Shown here: positions 27,098 through 36,244 of the stretch, one piece after another
Position numbering within the stretch: position 1 is the stretch's first letter
Layout: each line of letters starts with the position of its first letter
NCBI GenBank assembly: GCA_963701065.1
Contig: OY969558.1
Location: 1,116,001-1,180,000 of the forward strand
DNA from: Aquirickettsiella gammari
GTDB taxonomy: Bacteria; Pseudomonadota; Gammaproteobacteria; Diplorickettsiales; Diplorickettsiaceae
Length of the DNA stretch: 64,000 bases
Reading direction: 5' to 3'
Translations under genes and position numbers: made by a program
Notes under the pieces: generated by a model
The model's database searches: none
The model's input: only the letters and a program-made list of their open reading frames with translations
What the model was told of the DNA's origin: nothing

Positions 27098-27128
27098 ATT
27101 TATAGTTAATCTTAGATTAACTATAAAT
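27098..27128. repeat. 14-bp perfect palindrome upstream of the synthetase
   Basis: ATTTATAGTTAATC at 27098-27111 pairs perfectly with GATTAACTATAAAT at 27115-27128 around a 3-nt centre. There is no T run on either side, so it is not a classical terminator. It could be the binding site of a dimeric regulator about 60-90 bp upstream of the likely promoter, or an RNA stem at the end of the gdhB transcript. Confidence 0.6.
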
Positions 27129-27188
27129 AGCTAAATTATTTTATTAAATAGGGTTATTTTATAAAAAAATAAATTAAAAAAGGTAGTA

Positions 27189-27218
27189 TTGATATTTCTT
27201 TATTTAAATACTTTTAAT
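27189..27218 (+). promoter_or_regulatory. Possible promoter of the FkbH-NRPS gene
   Basis: TTGATA (27189-27194), 18-nt spacer, TTTAAT (27213-27218), each one mismatch or two from the sigma70 consensus, about 60 bp before the start codon. The region is so A/T-rich that chance matches are expected. Confidence 0.25.
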
Positions 27219-27280
27219 ATGTTTGAAATGGTAATATAATTTATTACTTGTCGATTATTATAATAAAAATGGAAATTTAA

Positions 27281-30200
27281 ATGCTTATCCTTTCTACGTT
27301 TAATTCAGAATATTTAAAATCACCGCTTCAAGACTTAATTAAAGAATTTACGACGGAATCAGTCGAAATAAAGTATGTCAATACAAATATAGTTGGGGCA
27401 CTTATAGACTTACAATCAAATTTAAAACCTCTGCCATCACTTGCTGTTTTGCTTAGATTGTTTGATTTAACGGGAAAATGTGAAGACCAAAATATTAAAG
27501 AGAAATTAGACGAAAATTTACGCTTAGTTTCAGCGCAAATTAATGCACTTAAAAAAGAAAAAGAATTATCCTTAATCGTTTTTTTGTGCCCTAGTCCAAA
27601 AAATTTTTATGATCAAGCATTATTTGATATTGAAAATGATTTCTTAACTGTATTAAAAGATAATAAAATTCATACACTGACTCAATCTGATATTAGGAAA
27701 CATTATCTACTTAATAAAGTTGATAATTCCGTAGAGCATGAGACCCATATACCCTATACCCCTGAATTTTATGCGGCGTCGGCTATTTTGTTGGCAAGAA
27801 GGTTACAGGTACTTACTCGTAGACCTTATAAAGCTATTGTTGTCGATTGTGATAATACCTTATGGACAGGCGTTGCTGGCGATGTTGGAACAGAAAAAGT
27901 TGTTTTTGCAGATAATAATATTGCCTTGCAAGAATTTTTAATTAATCAGAAAGAATCCGGGATAATCATTTGTCTGTGTAGTAAAAATGAAGAGCAGACC
28001 GTTTTGGATGTTTTTAAAGAACGACAAGAAGAAATGCGGTTAAAGATAGGGGATGTGGCTAAATATAGAATTAACTGGGGTGCGAAATCTATCAACATTG
28101 CGAGTTTAGCTTCGGAACTAAATCTTTCTTTAGATAGTTTTATTTTTATTGATGATAGTGCCTGTGAAATTGCAGAAGTAAACCGCCAACTTCAAGGCGT
28201 TTTATGTGTAACGATGCCACAAAGTTTAAAGGAATTTAATCATACCTGGGTTTTTGATATTAATGAGCATTTATTGCTTACTGAAACTGATAGACATCGG
28301 TCTGAACTTTATAAACAAGCGGAGACTAGAGTAGCGGTAGCAAAAAAATTTCGTGATCCTATCGAATATTTAAGATCATCTGAATTAGGCCAATCTATTG
28401 TTATAAGCAAAATTGAATCGGAAAACGATGTAAAAACAATTCAAAGAGTCTGGAAGTTAGCTGGAAAAACTAATCAATTTAACTTATTTCCTGAAGCTGA
28501 AAAATTTAGTGAAAGAGAAATAAAGGAAATGGTGACCAATGATAAAAAAGAAGTTTTCATCGGTCGCATCAGCGATAATTTTGATAAAGACGATATTACC
28601 GCTACAGCACTGTGCAGCATAGATGAAAATATTTTAAAGGTCGATGGTTTTTTTGTTAGTTGTAGAAAATTTGATCGAGGTATTGAATATGAGCTGATAA
28701 AGTATATGACACAGTTTGCACAAGCTAAGCGATTAACTCATATAGAAATTAAATTTAAAAAAGTTATAAACAGAATGGCTTGGATATTTTTAAATGTTTT
28801 GAGTGAAAAAAAATCACTTAAAAATCCAATTTTAAATTTTTTATTTAAAAAAGATTCTTCATTAACACAAGCAGCAGCTCAATTTTTATATAAATATTTG
28901 AATATTAGTTTAAATTTTGATGTATTAGCAACAGATACGATATTTAATGTAGCGCTTAGCGTTGACAAGTTAAGAAATTTGCAGATTGATTCATTAATAC
29001 GTGCCACCTTAAATGCCAAGCAAGTCCAAGCAGCTCAAGAAGTTCCATTAAATGGAAATGATGTAGTAAGTGAGCGCTATTTAGTTCAACTAAGAAAAAT
29101 GACGAGTTCGCTTGATTATCTCATGAAAAAATTCTTTATTGATATACGTAAATTTGAATCAATAGATAAATTGGAAGATAGGGTAATTGCACTATGCAAC
29201 CACTTGTTAGGGGAACAAGGCCAGGATAAATCTTTAGTGTCGCGTGGCTTAGACTCACTTAAAGCGACTCAATTGTGCGGTTATTTGTATAACAGTGATC
29301 AGGTAAATATTGATATCACTAAATTATTATGTGCGAAAATGACAGTCATTAATTTAATTAAATTTATAAAAACTGAAAAAGAAACGCTAAAAAATATATC
29401 CGAAACGGTTTTGATAAATGACTATTCTTATAATAAAAATATGCAAGCTTCTTCACAGCAACAAAAAAGACTTTGGATGGCTGAGAAAAAAGAAGGTATA
29501 AATAACAGTTCTAACTATCATATGTTGGCTTGTTACACGATATCAAATCTTGATAGAGATCGTTTTAAAGTAGCATGCCAACAACTTATAGAACGATATG
29601 ATATTTTCGGCGCTACTTTTTTTACCGATAAGGGCGGACAATTAGTTCAGTCCGTTTTCCCACCTGAAGAAAGAAAGCTCGAGTTAGTGGAGAAAGATTT
29701 AAGGAAAGGAGAATCACTGAGAAACGCTATTGAAAATGTGATTGGTGAAAAATTATCAATGAGTCACTATCCACTTATACGTTTTATACTGTTTAAAGAC
29801 CAGACGAATAAAAATTACCATATCCTTTTTCATGTACATCATGGTATTTTTGACGCAATTTCATTAAAAAATTATTTAAATAAATTATCAGAATTATATT
29901 GTAATCCATTAATACCTAATCAGTCGGAGTTAATTGGGTTTCCTCCGCAATATATCAGCTATATTCACTATCAACAGGAAAAATTATTAAACAACGATTA
30001 CAGAAAGAAAGCATTGAATTTTTGGAAGAATGAACTATCAAAAATAGAAACCATTACAGAGTTTCCGTATGACCAAGCTAATGTAACATTTAAGCTAGCT
30101 ACGGAGCGAAAGGCTGAGCGCTATAACTTCTCAAGCACTCAGGACGATCTTACGGCATTAAAATATTTAGCTCAATCAGCCGGAGTTACTCCTTACAGTG

Positions 30201-33200
30201 TGATAAGTACATTATTTAGCCTCTTAATCGGAGCTTATGCCTACCAAGATAATATTGCCATTATAACAGCGACTAATGGAAGAAGCGGAAATCCATCTTT
30301 TCATAAAATGATTGGTTTTTTTGTCAATTTGTTAGTTCAGTGTTTTGATTTAGAAGAAAACAAAGATAAAACATTTACAGAATACCTTAAAGATAATCAT
30401 CAGAAATGGTTGGATGCTCAAGCTTTCCAAGATATTCCTTTCGAAGAAATACAGAAAATTTTAAGTGAGCAAGACGTTAAAGATATTTTATTAAACCCTG
30501 CACTGATTTATCAAAGCTATGATATTCCCGAACTAAGGTTAGATAGAAAGTTGGCGACATTAACCATACCTGAACAACCGATTATATTTGACCTAAGAGA
30601 GTTTTGTCGATTTGGTAATTTTACTCTTTTTGTACAAGAAGATAATACCAAAAAACAACTAAATTTTGTGATTGAATATGCTAAGGATTTGTATAGCGCC
30701 AATTTTATAGAACGTATCGCTAATAATTTTAAATCTCTTATAGCGACAGTGGTTAATAATCCTGAACAACGATTAGATGAGATATCCGTTATTTGTAAGC
30801 AGGAACATGAAGAATTATTACGCGCAGGCCAAGGTCCAGAGCCTAAGTATACTGTAGATAATTTAGTTCAAGGATTTCAGCGTAGCGTAAAAAAATATCC
30901 TGAAAATATCGCTATTTGCCATAATAAACATACTTTTAGCTATACTAAGTTAGATAAAGTATCCGATAAATTAGCTTGTTTTTTGTATGAACAAGGGATA
31001 CGCAAAGGTGATAACGTAGGAATAGCTTGTCCTCGAAATCATTTATTTTTTATCGTTGAGTTAGCTATTTTAAAGCGAGGGGCGGTTTTTGTGCCGCTTT
31101 CTATGCAAGATCCAGAGAACCGTTTACTTTATATAATTAAAGACGCTAGTATTAAATATATAGTTGGAGATGTGGATTTAACGCAAGGAGAACGTTTTAA
31201 AAAAGATAAGTCTATTGATTTAAATTTTATTGATATTCAAGCGGTTATGAAACAAGTGATGGCTATTGATTTTCCTGTTTTAAATGAACAATTTCTACCA
31301 GAAATTAGTAGGGAAGATAGAGCTTGCGTACTTTATACCTCGGGTTCAACCGGTAACCCAAAAGGCGTTATTCTTAAACATAAAGGGATATTTCGTGTTG
31401 TAGAGTCACCCAGCTTTGTCACGGTTAATTCTGCCGATAAAATTGCACAAATGGCGAATGAGGCCTTTGATGCCGCTCAGCTCGAATGTTGGCTTGCTTG
31501 GAATAATGGCGCTAGCTTAGTCATCATCGATAAAAATACGATGTTAGATCCAGAAATTTTCCGCGAACAATTACTGGCTCAAAAAATAACTATCATGTGG
31601 TTAACAGCCGCTTTATTTCATCAGTATGCCTATAGCCAACCTACTTTATTTAAGCAATTAATCTATCTACTGGTAGGCGGGGACGCCATCGATAAACAAG
31701 CGGTACAAAATGTTTTAGAGGTTTCGGGAGAGGAACCGCTGCGTATTATCAATGGGTATGGTCCCACAGAAACGAGTATTTTTGCATTAACCTATCCTTT
31801 TAATGAAAAAACTTTAAATCAGTATAGTGCTTCACCGATTGGCCGTCCTATTAATAACACAACAGTGCAAGTATTAACTCAATTTGGGCAATTAGCGCCG
31901 CTAGGCGGGCTAGGCGAGTTATTTATAGCAGGTGATGGTGTGGCGGAAGCTTACCTCGGATTGCCTGATATGACGGAAAAATGTTTTGTTTCGCGTGAGA
32001 AAAATTCTGATACTAAAACATATAAATCAGGAGATTTAGTGAAGTGGACTGGAAATTATTCAGATAAAAATATAGCTCATGAGATACAATTTTTAGGAAG
32101 AATTAATCAAGAGCAAATAAAAATAAATGGCGTTCTTGTTTCCTTACCTGGAATTGAAAAGGTTCTAGCGCAACATCCAACAGTAAAGCAAGTTGTTGTC
32201 TTACATGAAGTAAGTACTAATCAGCAGAAGGTATTGCGCGCTTTTTATACCAAAAATGAAGCGGCACCTGCTCCTTCTAGACAAGAGTGGGTAGACTACT
32301 TGCAAGATAAATTACCTGCTACCATGCGGCCTACATCGTACACAGAAATAGATGAATTTCCAGTGACTCGTAATGGTAAGTTAGATAGAAAAAAACTGCT
32401 AGAGTATCACCCGTTAGAGATAAATCCTGAAACTTATTTAACCGAAACTTTAACTGATAATGAGCAGAAATTATTGGATATATTTAAAAAGGTATTATCA
32501 TCTAATAGTCTAAACTTAAACGATAATTTTTTTAATTATGGGGGGACATCTATTCAAGCGATACAATTAATCGCAGAGGTTAAAGATATTTTTGATAAAA
32601 ACATTTCTTTTGATAATTTACGTCAAAATCCTTCGATAAAGAGTTTGGTTCACTTTTTGGAATTAGAAAATGATGCACTATTGAAAGGATCGTTACTTAG
32701 CGTATTGAAGGGGGAGGGAGATAACAGGCTTCCACCCGTTGTATTTATACATCCTGCAGGAGGCGGCTTATCTTGTTTTGAACAATTAATTAAAAAATTA
32801 CAGTTCGCTAATGTCTGTTTTGGCATTGAAGATCCGCTATTACAAGAAGGGGAGTTAAAGACGTTACCTATGAAGGAAATGGCGGCGAATTATTTAGAAC
32901 GTATTAAAAAGGAAATCGAAGGGCCTTTCATTTTAGCCGGTTATTCCTTTGGAGGAATGCTGGCGCTCGAAATGGCTGCTCAACTAGAGCAATCAGGACA
33001 GAAGAAAAGTTTATTAGGGGTTATTTTATTAGATACCTGGGTAGTGTCCTGTATTCCGGATGAGGGCATTAAACTTAGATTAAAAGAACAGGTTTTAGTT
33101 TACTGTGATGAGCAAAGAAAAAATGCTGCTAAAAATCAAGAGCCTGGAGAAAAGCTAAATAATCTTATGGTTTCATTGAAAAAAATATGTGAACATCATC

Positions 33201-33604
33201 AGGGAATAGGATTTGTTTTTCAACCTGATAAGCTTGTTCGTACCCCTGTTCGATTATTAAAAGCAGAGGGTGTTGATAAGATATTTAGTGAAATGGGTGC
33301 TAAAGAAAAAAATAATTATTTATTGGGGTTTGTAAATGAAGAATTATTTGTAAAGCAAGCGATCAAAGCGACAACACACTTTGATCTTTTAGAAAACTTA
33401 AATTTACCTGAAGTTTTTTCTGAGCAAGTTAGCGAATTATGTCAGAGAAATAAGAGTTGTTCGCAGAAAGTAATACCGATTGATTTATCTCAAGCCGAAA
33501 AGTATTCTGCTAGCGTGCGAGCACCCTTTTTTAATAACACGAAGGTAAATAACGAGGTATGTCAATCTGACAATGAAAAGTCTATGCTTAGAAGAGCTAA
33601 ATAG
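27281..33604 (+). CDS. Hybrid FkbH-NRPS megasynthase (FkbH-PCP-C-A-PCP-TE)
   Basis: A 2107-residue complete mini assembly line. Residues 1-600: FkbH-like HAD domain with D189-C-D191 in VDCDNTLWTG, FIDDSACE at 289-296 and the LAGKTNQFNLFP segment near 395. FkbH domains take a glyceryl unit from 1,3-bisphosphoglycerate and load it on a carrier protein. About 615-700: carrier protein, Ser659 in RGLDSLKA. About 725-1150: condensation domain with H853-H854-x3-D858. About 1190-1706: adenylation domain, LYTSGSTGNPKG near 1352, NGYGPTE, and NGK Lys in A10. About 1725-1795: second carrier, Ser1757 in YGGTSIQ. About 1810-2050: thioesterase, Ser1889 in GYSFGG. All catalytic residues appear intact. Predicted product: a glyceroyl (or lactyl)-amino acid. 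No phosphopantetheinyl transferase is in the window. Base composition is visibly more AT-rich than gdhB or dnaE. Confidence 0.95.
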   Translation: MLILSTFNSEYLKSPLQDLIKEFTTESVEIKYVNTNIVGALIDLQSNLKPLPSLAVLLRLFDLTGKCEDQNIKEKLDENLRLVSAQINALKKEKELSLIVFLCPSPKNFYDQALFDIENDFLTVLKDNKIHTLTQSDIRKHYLLNKVDNSVEHETHIPYTPEFYAASAILLARRLQVLTRRPYKAIVVDCDNTLWTGVAGDVGTEKVVFADNNIALQEFLINQKESGIIICLCSKNEEQTVLDVFKERQEEMRLKIGDVAKYRINWGAKSINIASLASELNLSLDSFIFIDDSACEIAEVNRQLQGVLCVTMPQSLKEFNHTWVFDINEHLLLTETDRHRSELYKQAETRVAVAKKFRDPIEYLRSSELGQSIVISKIESENDVKTIQRVWKLAGKTNQFNLFPEAEKFSEREIKEMVTNDKKEVFIGRISDNFDKDDITATALCSIDENILKVDGFFVSCRKFDRGIEYELIKYMTQFAQAKRLTHIEIKFKKVINRMAWIFLNVLSEKKSLKNPILNFLFKKDSSLTQAAAQFLYKYLNISLNFDVLATDTIFNVALSVDKLRNLQIDSLIRATLNAKQVQAAQEVPLNGNDVVSERYLVQLRKMTSSLDYLMKKFFIDIRKFESIDKLEDRVIALCNHLLGEQGQDKSLVSRGLDSLKATQLCGYLYNSDQVNIDITKLLCAKMTVINLIKFIKTEKETLKNISETVLINDYSYNKNMQASSQQQKRLWMAEKKEGINNSSNYHMLACYTISNLDRDRFKVACQQLIERYDIFGATFFTDKGGQLVQSVFPPEERKLELVEKDLRKGESLRNAIENVIGEKLSMSHYPLIRFILFKDQTNKNYHILFHVHHGIFDAISLKNYLNKLSELYCNPLIPNQSELIGFPPQYISYIHYQQEKLLNNDYRKKALNFWKNELSKIETITEFPYDQANVTFKLATERKAERYNFSSTQDDLTALKYLAQSAGVTPYSVISTLFSLLIGAYAYQDNIAIITATNGRSGNPSFHKMIGFFVNLLVQCFDLEENKDKTFTEYLKDNHQKWLDAQAFQDIPFEEIQKILSEQDVKDILLNPALIYQSYDIPELRLDRKLATLTIPEQPIIFDLREFCRFGNFTLFVQEDNTKKQLNFVIEYAKDLYSANFIERIANNFKSLIATVVNNPEQRLDEISVICKQEHEELLRAGQGPEPKYTVDNLVQGFQRSVKKYPENIAICHNKHTFSYTKLDKVSDKLACFLYEQGIRKGDNVGIACPRNHLFFIVELAILKRGAVFVPLSMQDPENRLLYIIKDASIKYIVGDVDLTQGERFKKDKSIDLNFIDIQAVMKQVMAIDFPVLNEQFLPEISREDRACVLYTSGSTGNPKGVILKHKGIFRVVESPSFVTVNSADKIAQMANEAFDAAQLECWLAWNNGASLVIIDKNTMLDPEIFREQLLAQKITIMWLTAALFHQYAYSQPTLFKQLIYLLVGGDAIDKQAVQNVLEVSGEEPLRIINGYGPTETSIFALTYPFNEKTLNQYSASPIGRPINNTTVQVLTQFGQLAPLGGLGELFIAGDGVAEAYLGLPDMTEKCFVSREKNSDTKTYKSGDLVKWTGNYSDKNIAHEIQFLGRINQEQIKINGVLVSLPGIEKVLAQHPTVKQVVVLHEVSTNQQKVLRAFYTKNEAAPAPSRQEWVDYLQDKLPATMRPTSYTEIDEFPVTRNGKLDRKKLLEYHPLEINPETYLTETLTDNEQKLLDIFKKVLSSNSLNLNDNFFNYGGTSIQAIQLIAEVKDIFDKNISFDNLRQNPSIKSLVHFLELENDALLKGSLLSVLKGEGDNRLPPVVFIHPAGGGLSCFEQLIKKLQFANVCFGIEDPLLQEGELKTLPMKEMAANYLERIKKEIEGPFILAGYSFGGMLALEMAAQLEQSGQKKSLLGVILLDTWVVSCIPDEGIKLRLKEQVLVYCDEQRKNAAKNQEPGEKLNNLMVSLKKICEHHQGIGFVFQPDKLVRTPVRLLKAEGVDKIFSEMGAKEKNNYLLGFVNEELFVKQAIKATTHFDLLENLNLPEVFSEQVSELCQRNKSCSQKVIPIDLSQAEKYSASVRAPFFNNTKVNNEVCQSDNEKSMLRRAK

Positions 33605-33637
33605 AATAATGGGCGGCTAATTTTTTGGGAATAAAAA

Positions 33638-36106
33638 ATGAATTTTCAGATTATCTTAGATGCATTACCTTTTTCAGTTTACTGGATAGACAGTCGAAAA
33701 AAGATTTTTAAAGGCGGTAATCCACATTTTCTTTCTTTATTAAAGCTTACTTCTTTATCTGAGCTAATTGCTAAACCGATGTCTAGTATCCTGGTGGGTG
33801 ATTATCTAAGGATAGTTGATGACCTATTTGACAAAAGTATAAAAAATAAAGGAAAAAAATTCTCAGCTGTTTATCATAAAATATTGAATGACCACGAAGA
33901 ACCAACCCTTATTCAGAGTATTTCTTTATTACCTAAAAAGGAGTTGGTTATTTTCAGTGAGATTTATCCACCCATAAAGGATTTTAATCAGTATTTATGG
34001 GATGAAAAAGAAAAATTAGCCATTTATTTAAATAATATCGTTGAAAATGTGCCGGCAAGTATTTATTGGAAAGATGCGAACAGCGTGATTTTAGGAGGAA
34101 GTAAATTACATACCGAATTAACTGGTTATTCGGACAGTAAAGCGGTTGTTGGCAAGACGGATTATGATTTTGCTTGGAGAGGTCAAGCGGAAAGAATTAT
34201 AGAAAATGATCGTTTTGTCATGAAAAATAAACAAATGATTAGCTTTGAAGAAAGAGCTAAGTTGCCAGATGATGGGATACATATTTTTTTGACACAAAAA
34301 TCACCTTTAAAAGGGAAGTTAGGTGAAATTATCGGCGTATTAGGGGTTTCCATTGACATTACCGAGCTTAAAAATACCCAGAAAAAATTAAAAAAAGCCA
34401 AATTAGCCGCAGAGTCGGCTAATCGCGCTAAAACTGAATTTCTTGCCAATATGAGTCATGATATTCGTACCCCGTTGACAGGAATTATTGGTTTATCACA
34501 ACTACTTGCGCATCGTTTAGTGATGACAGAGGATAAGGAAGATCTGAGCTTGATGTATCAGGCGAGTGAACGACTATTAAACCTGTTAAACGATGTACTT
34601 GATGTTGCTTCCTTAGAAAGTGTTAACGAGGCGAAAATCAAGCTAGAAAGTTTTTCTTTACTTGATGTATCCCAGGCTTTAAAGGGCTTGTTATTGCCAG
34701 CAGCAAAATTAAAAGGATTAGAATTGCAGGTAAATGTTGATATTTCTACATCCGAAAATGTTTTGAGTGATCGGATTAAATTAGAGCGTATTTTATTAAA
34801 TTTAGTGAATAATGCGATTAAATTTACTAAAAAAGGAGAAGTGAGTTTAAGTATTAAAGAATTAGCTTTATTACCTCAACGAATGGATGGTATGTATGTT
34901 GAATTTACTATCAGTGATACCGGAATAGGAATCCAAGCTGATAAACTAGCTTATATTTTTGACCATTTTTTTCGTGTGGCCTCCAGTTTCGAAGAACAAG
35001 ATCAAGGTTATGGTGTTGGTCTTTATATAGTCAAAAAATTTGTTAATTTGTTAGGTGGTGAGATCGAGGTTAAAAGTGAAGTGGGTGTAGGGACTAAATT
35101 TTCCTTTAGATTATTTATGACCTTGGCACAGTCGCATAAAACGAAAAAATTTAAAAATAAGAATTCTGAGCCCTTTATTTTTTTAAAAGCGAAAGACGAG
35201 CAAGCTAGGGTTATGGCAGAAGAGGTAGTGAATCAATCTGAGCTTCCCCCGATTGAGTCGCCAGAAGATAAGCGGCCTACCAAGAAGAATATTTTACTCA
35301 TCGAAGATGATCAATTAGTGATTAAATTTTCAAAAGAATTATTGTTCCAGGCTGGCTATACAGTGACCGTTGTTTCAACTTCTAAAGAAGCCTTGAATTT
35401 AGCAAAAAATCATAGCTTTGATTTGATTATCACCGATCTAGGTTTGCCAGGGATAAGTGGTTGTGAGCTCGCTGTATTATATCGTTATTGGGAACGTGTT
35501 AATCATAAGCCGATAGTCCCTATTATTGTTTTGACGGCACATGGGCAAGGGAAGTTTAAAGAAGAATGTTTAGCCGCAGGCATTAACGAGATATGGTTAA
35601 AACCTTTAACGATAGAAAAAATTAAAAAACTAGATAAATACTGGTTAGATAATAAAAAAGTTACCGTTGAACGGCTGCATATCCCCGTACAGTTTAAATC
35701 TACTGAAAATGAACTAGATGTTGAGGAAAGTAATATTGGAATAGAAAAAGCAAACTTGCTTGAGATAATTAATTCTTATCCAATCTTTGATAAGAGTATT
35801 AGTCTTAAAAATTTGAGTGATAATGAGAAGTTATTTCAGGAAGTAGTTGAAATGTTTAATCAATCAATTCCAGAGCAGCTGCAAGATCTGGAAAAGGCTT
35901 ATGCATTAAAAAATTGGGCCGCATTAGAAAATATAGTGCATAAAATAAAAGGCGGGGCGTGTTATGTAGGTGCAATCCGATTAAATTATGTTTGTCAGAA
36001 TTTTTTGCGTTGTTATTTAACGGGTCAATCCCAATTATTAGATTCCCTTTATCAATGTCTGATAGGTAGTTTAACCGAGACGCAACAGGCTTTACTCTTA
36101 CTGTAG
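33638..36106 (+). CDS. PAS-PAS hybrid sensor histidine kinase with receiver and HPt domains
   Basis: 822 residues without membrane segments, so a cytosolic sensor. Two PAS-like domains (about 5-115 and 130-245; ENVPASIYWKDANSVILGG) lead by a short coiled coil into HisKA with phospho-acceptor His274 in NMSHDIRTPLTG. The ATPase domain has NLVNNAIKFT near 389, DTGIG near 428 and GYGVGLYIV near 456. A receiver domain follows (about 550-670) with Asp600 in ITDLGLPG, then an HPt domain with His768 in VHKIKGGACYVGA. This is an ArcB-like phosphorelay order. The gene starts 33 bp after the synthetase stop, suggesting one transcript. The final response regulator is not in the window. Confidence 0.93.
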   Translation: MNFQIILDALPFSVYWIDSRKKIFKGGNPHFLSLLKLTSLSELIAKPMSSILVGDYLRIVDDLFDKSIKNKGKKFSAVYHKILNDHEEPTLIQSISLLPKKELVIFSEIYPPIKDFNQYLWDEKEKLAIYLNNIVENVPASIYWKDANSVILGGSKLHTELTGYSDSKAVVGKTDYDFAWRGQAERIIENDRFVMKNKQMISFEERAKLPDDGIHIFLTQKSPLKGKLGEIIGVLGVSIDITELKNTQKKLKKAKLAAESANRAKTEFLANMSHDIRTPLTGIIGLSQLLAHRLVMTEDKEDLSLMYQASERLLNLLNDVLDVASLESVNEAKIKLESFSLLDVSQALKGLLLPAAKLKGLELQVNVDISTSENVLSDRIKLERILLNLVNNAIKFTKKGEVSLSIKELALLPQRMDGMYVEFTISDTGIGIQADKLAYIFDHFFRVASSFEEQDQGYGVGLYIVKKFVNLLGGEIEVKSEVGVGTKFSFRLFMTLAQSHKTKKFKNKNSEPFIFLKAKDEQARVMAEEVVNQSELPPIESPEDKRPTKKNILLIEDDQLVIKFSKELLFQAGYTVTVVSTSKEALNLAKNHSFDLIITDLGLPGISGCELAVLYRYWERVNHKPIVPIIVLTAHGQGKFKEECLAAGINEIWLKPLTIEKIKKLDKYWLDNKKVTVERLHIPVQFKSTENELDVEESNIGIEKANLLEIINSYPIFDKSISLKNLSDNEKLFQEVVEMFNQSIPEQLQDLEKAYALKNWAALENIVHKIKGGACYVGAIRLNYVCQNFLRCYLTGQSQLLDSLYQCLIGSLTETQQALLLL

Positions 36107-36244
36107 CTTCGCATGTTTCCTTAGGGTGTATGAGTCGCAATTTAAGTGTATTTTATGGGCAAAATCCTATCAGTTAATTAATAAGCTTTCTTTTCCAATC
36201 AACTATGGCAAAATACTTGCTTTCTGCTGATTGTTAAATGTCCT

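Larger units (their letters stand above)
26941..27280. other. AT-rich intergenic region upstream of the synthetase gene
   Basis: 340 bp without a gene. Near the gdhB side is a small A/T hairpin followed by T residues (27004-27030), a weak terminator candidate. The middle holds a strong palindrome at 27098-27128. Close to the synthetase start is a promoter-like pair at 27189-27218, and TATAAT alone at 27235-27240. The synthetase ATG has only a poor ribosome site (TGGAAA). I see no coding sequence or RNA gene. Confidence 0.6.

Noticed and set aside
27235..27240. TATAAT close to the synthetase start as a promoter -10
   Set aside because: The only TTGAAA-like element is 6 bp away, far too close; no suitable -35 at 16-18 bp.
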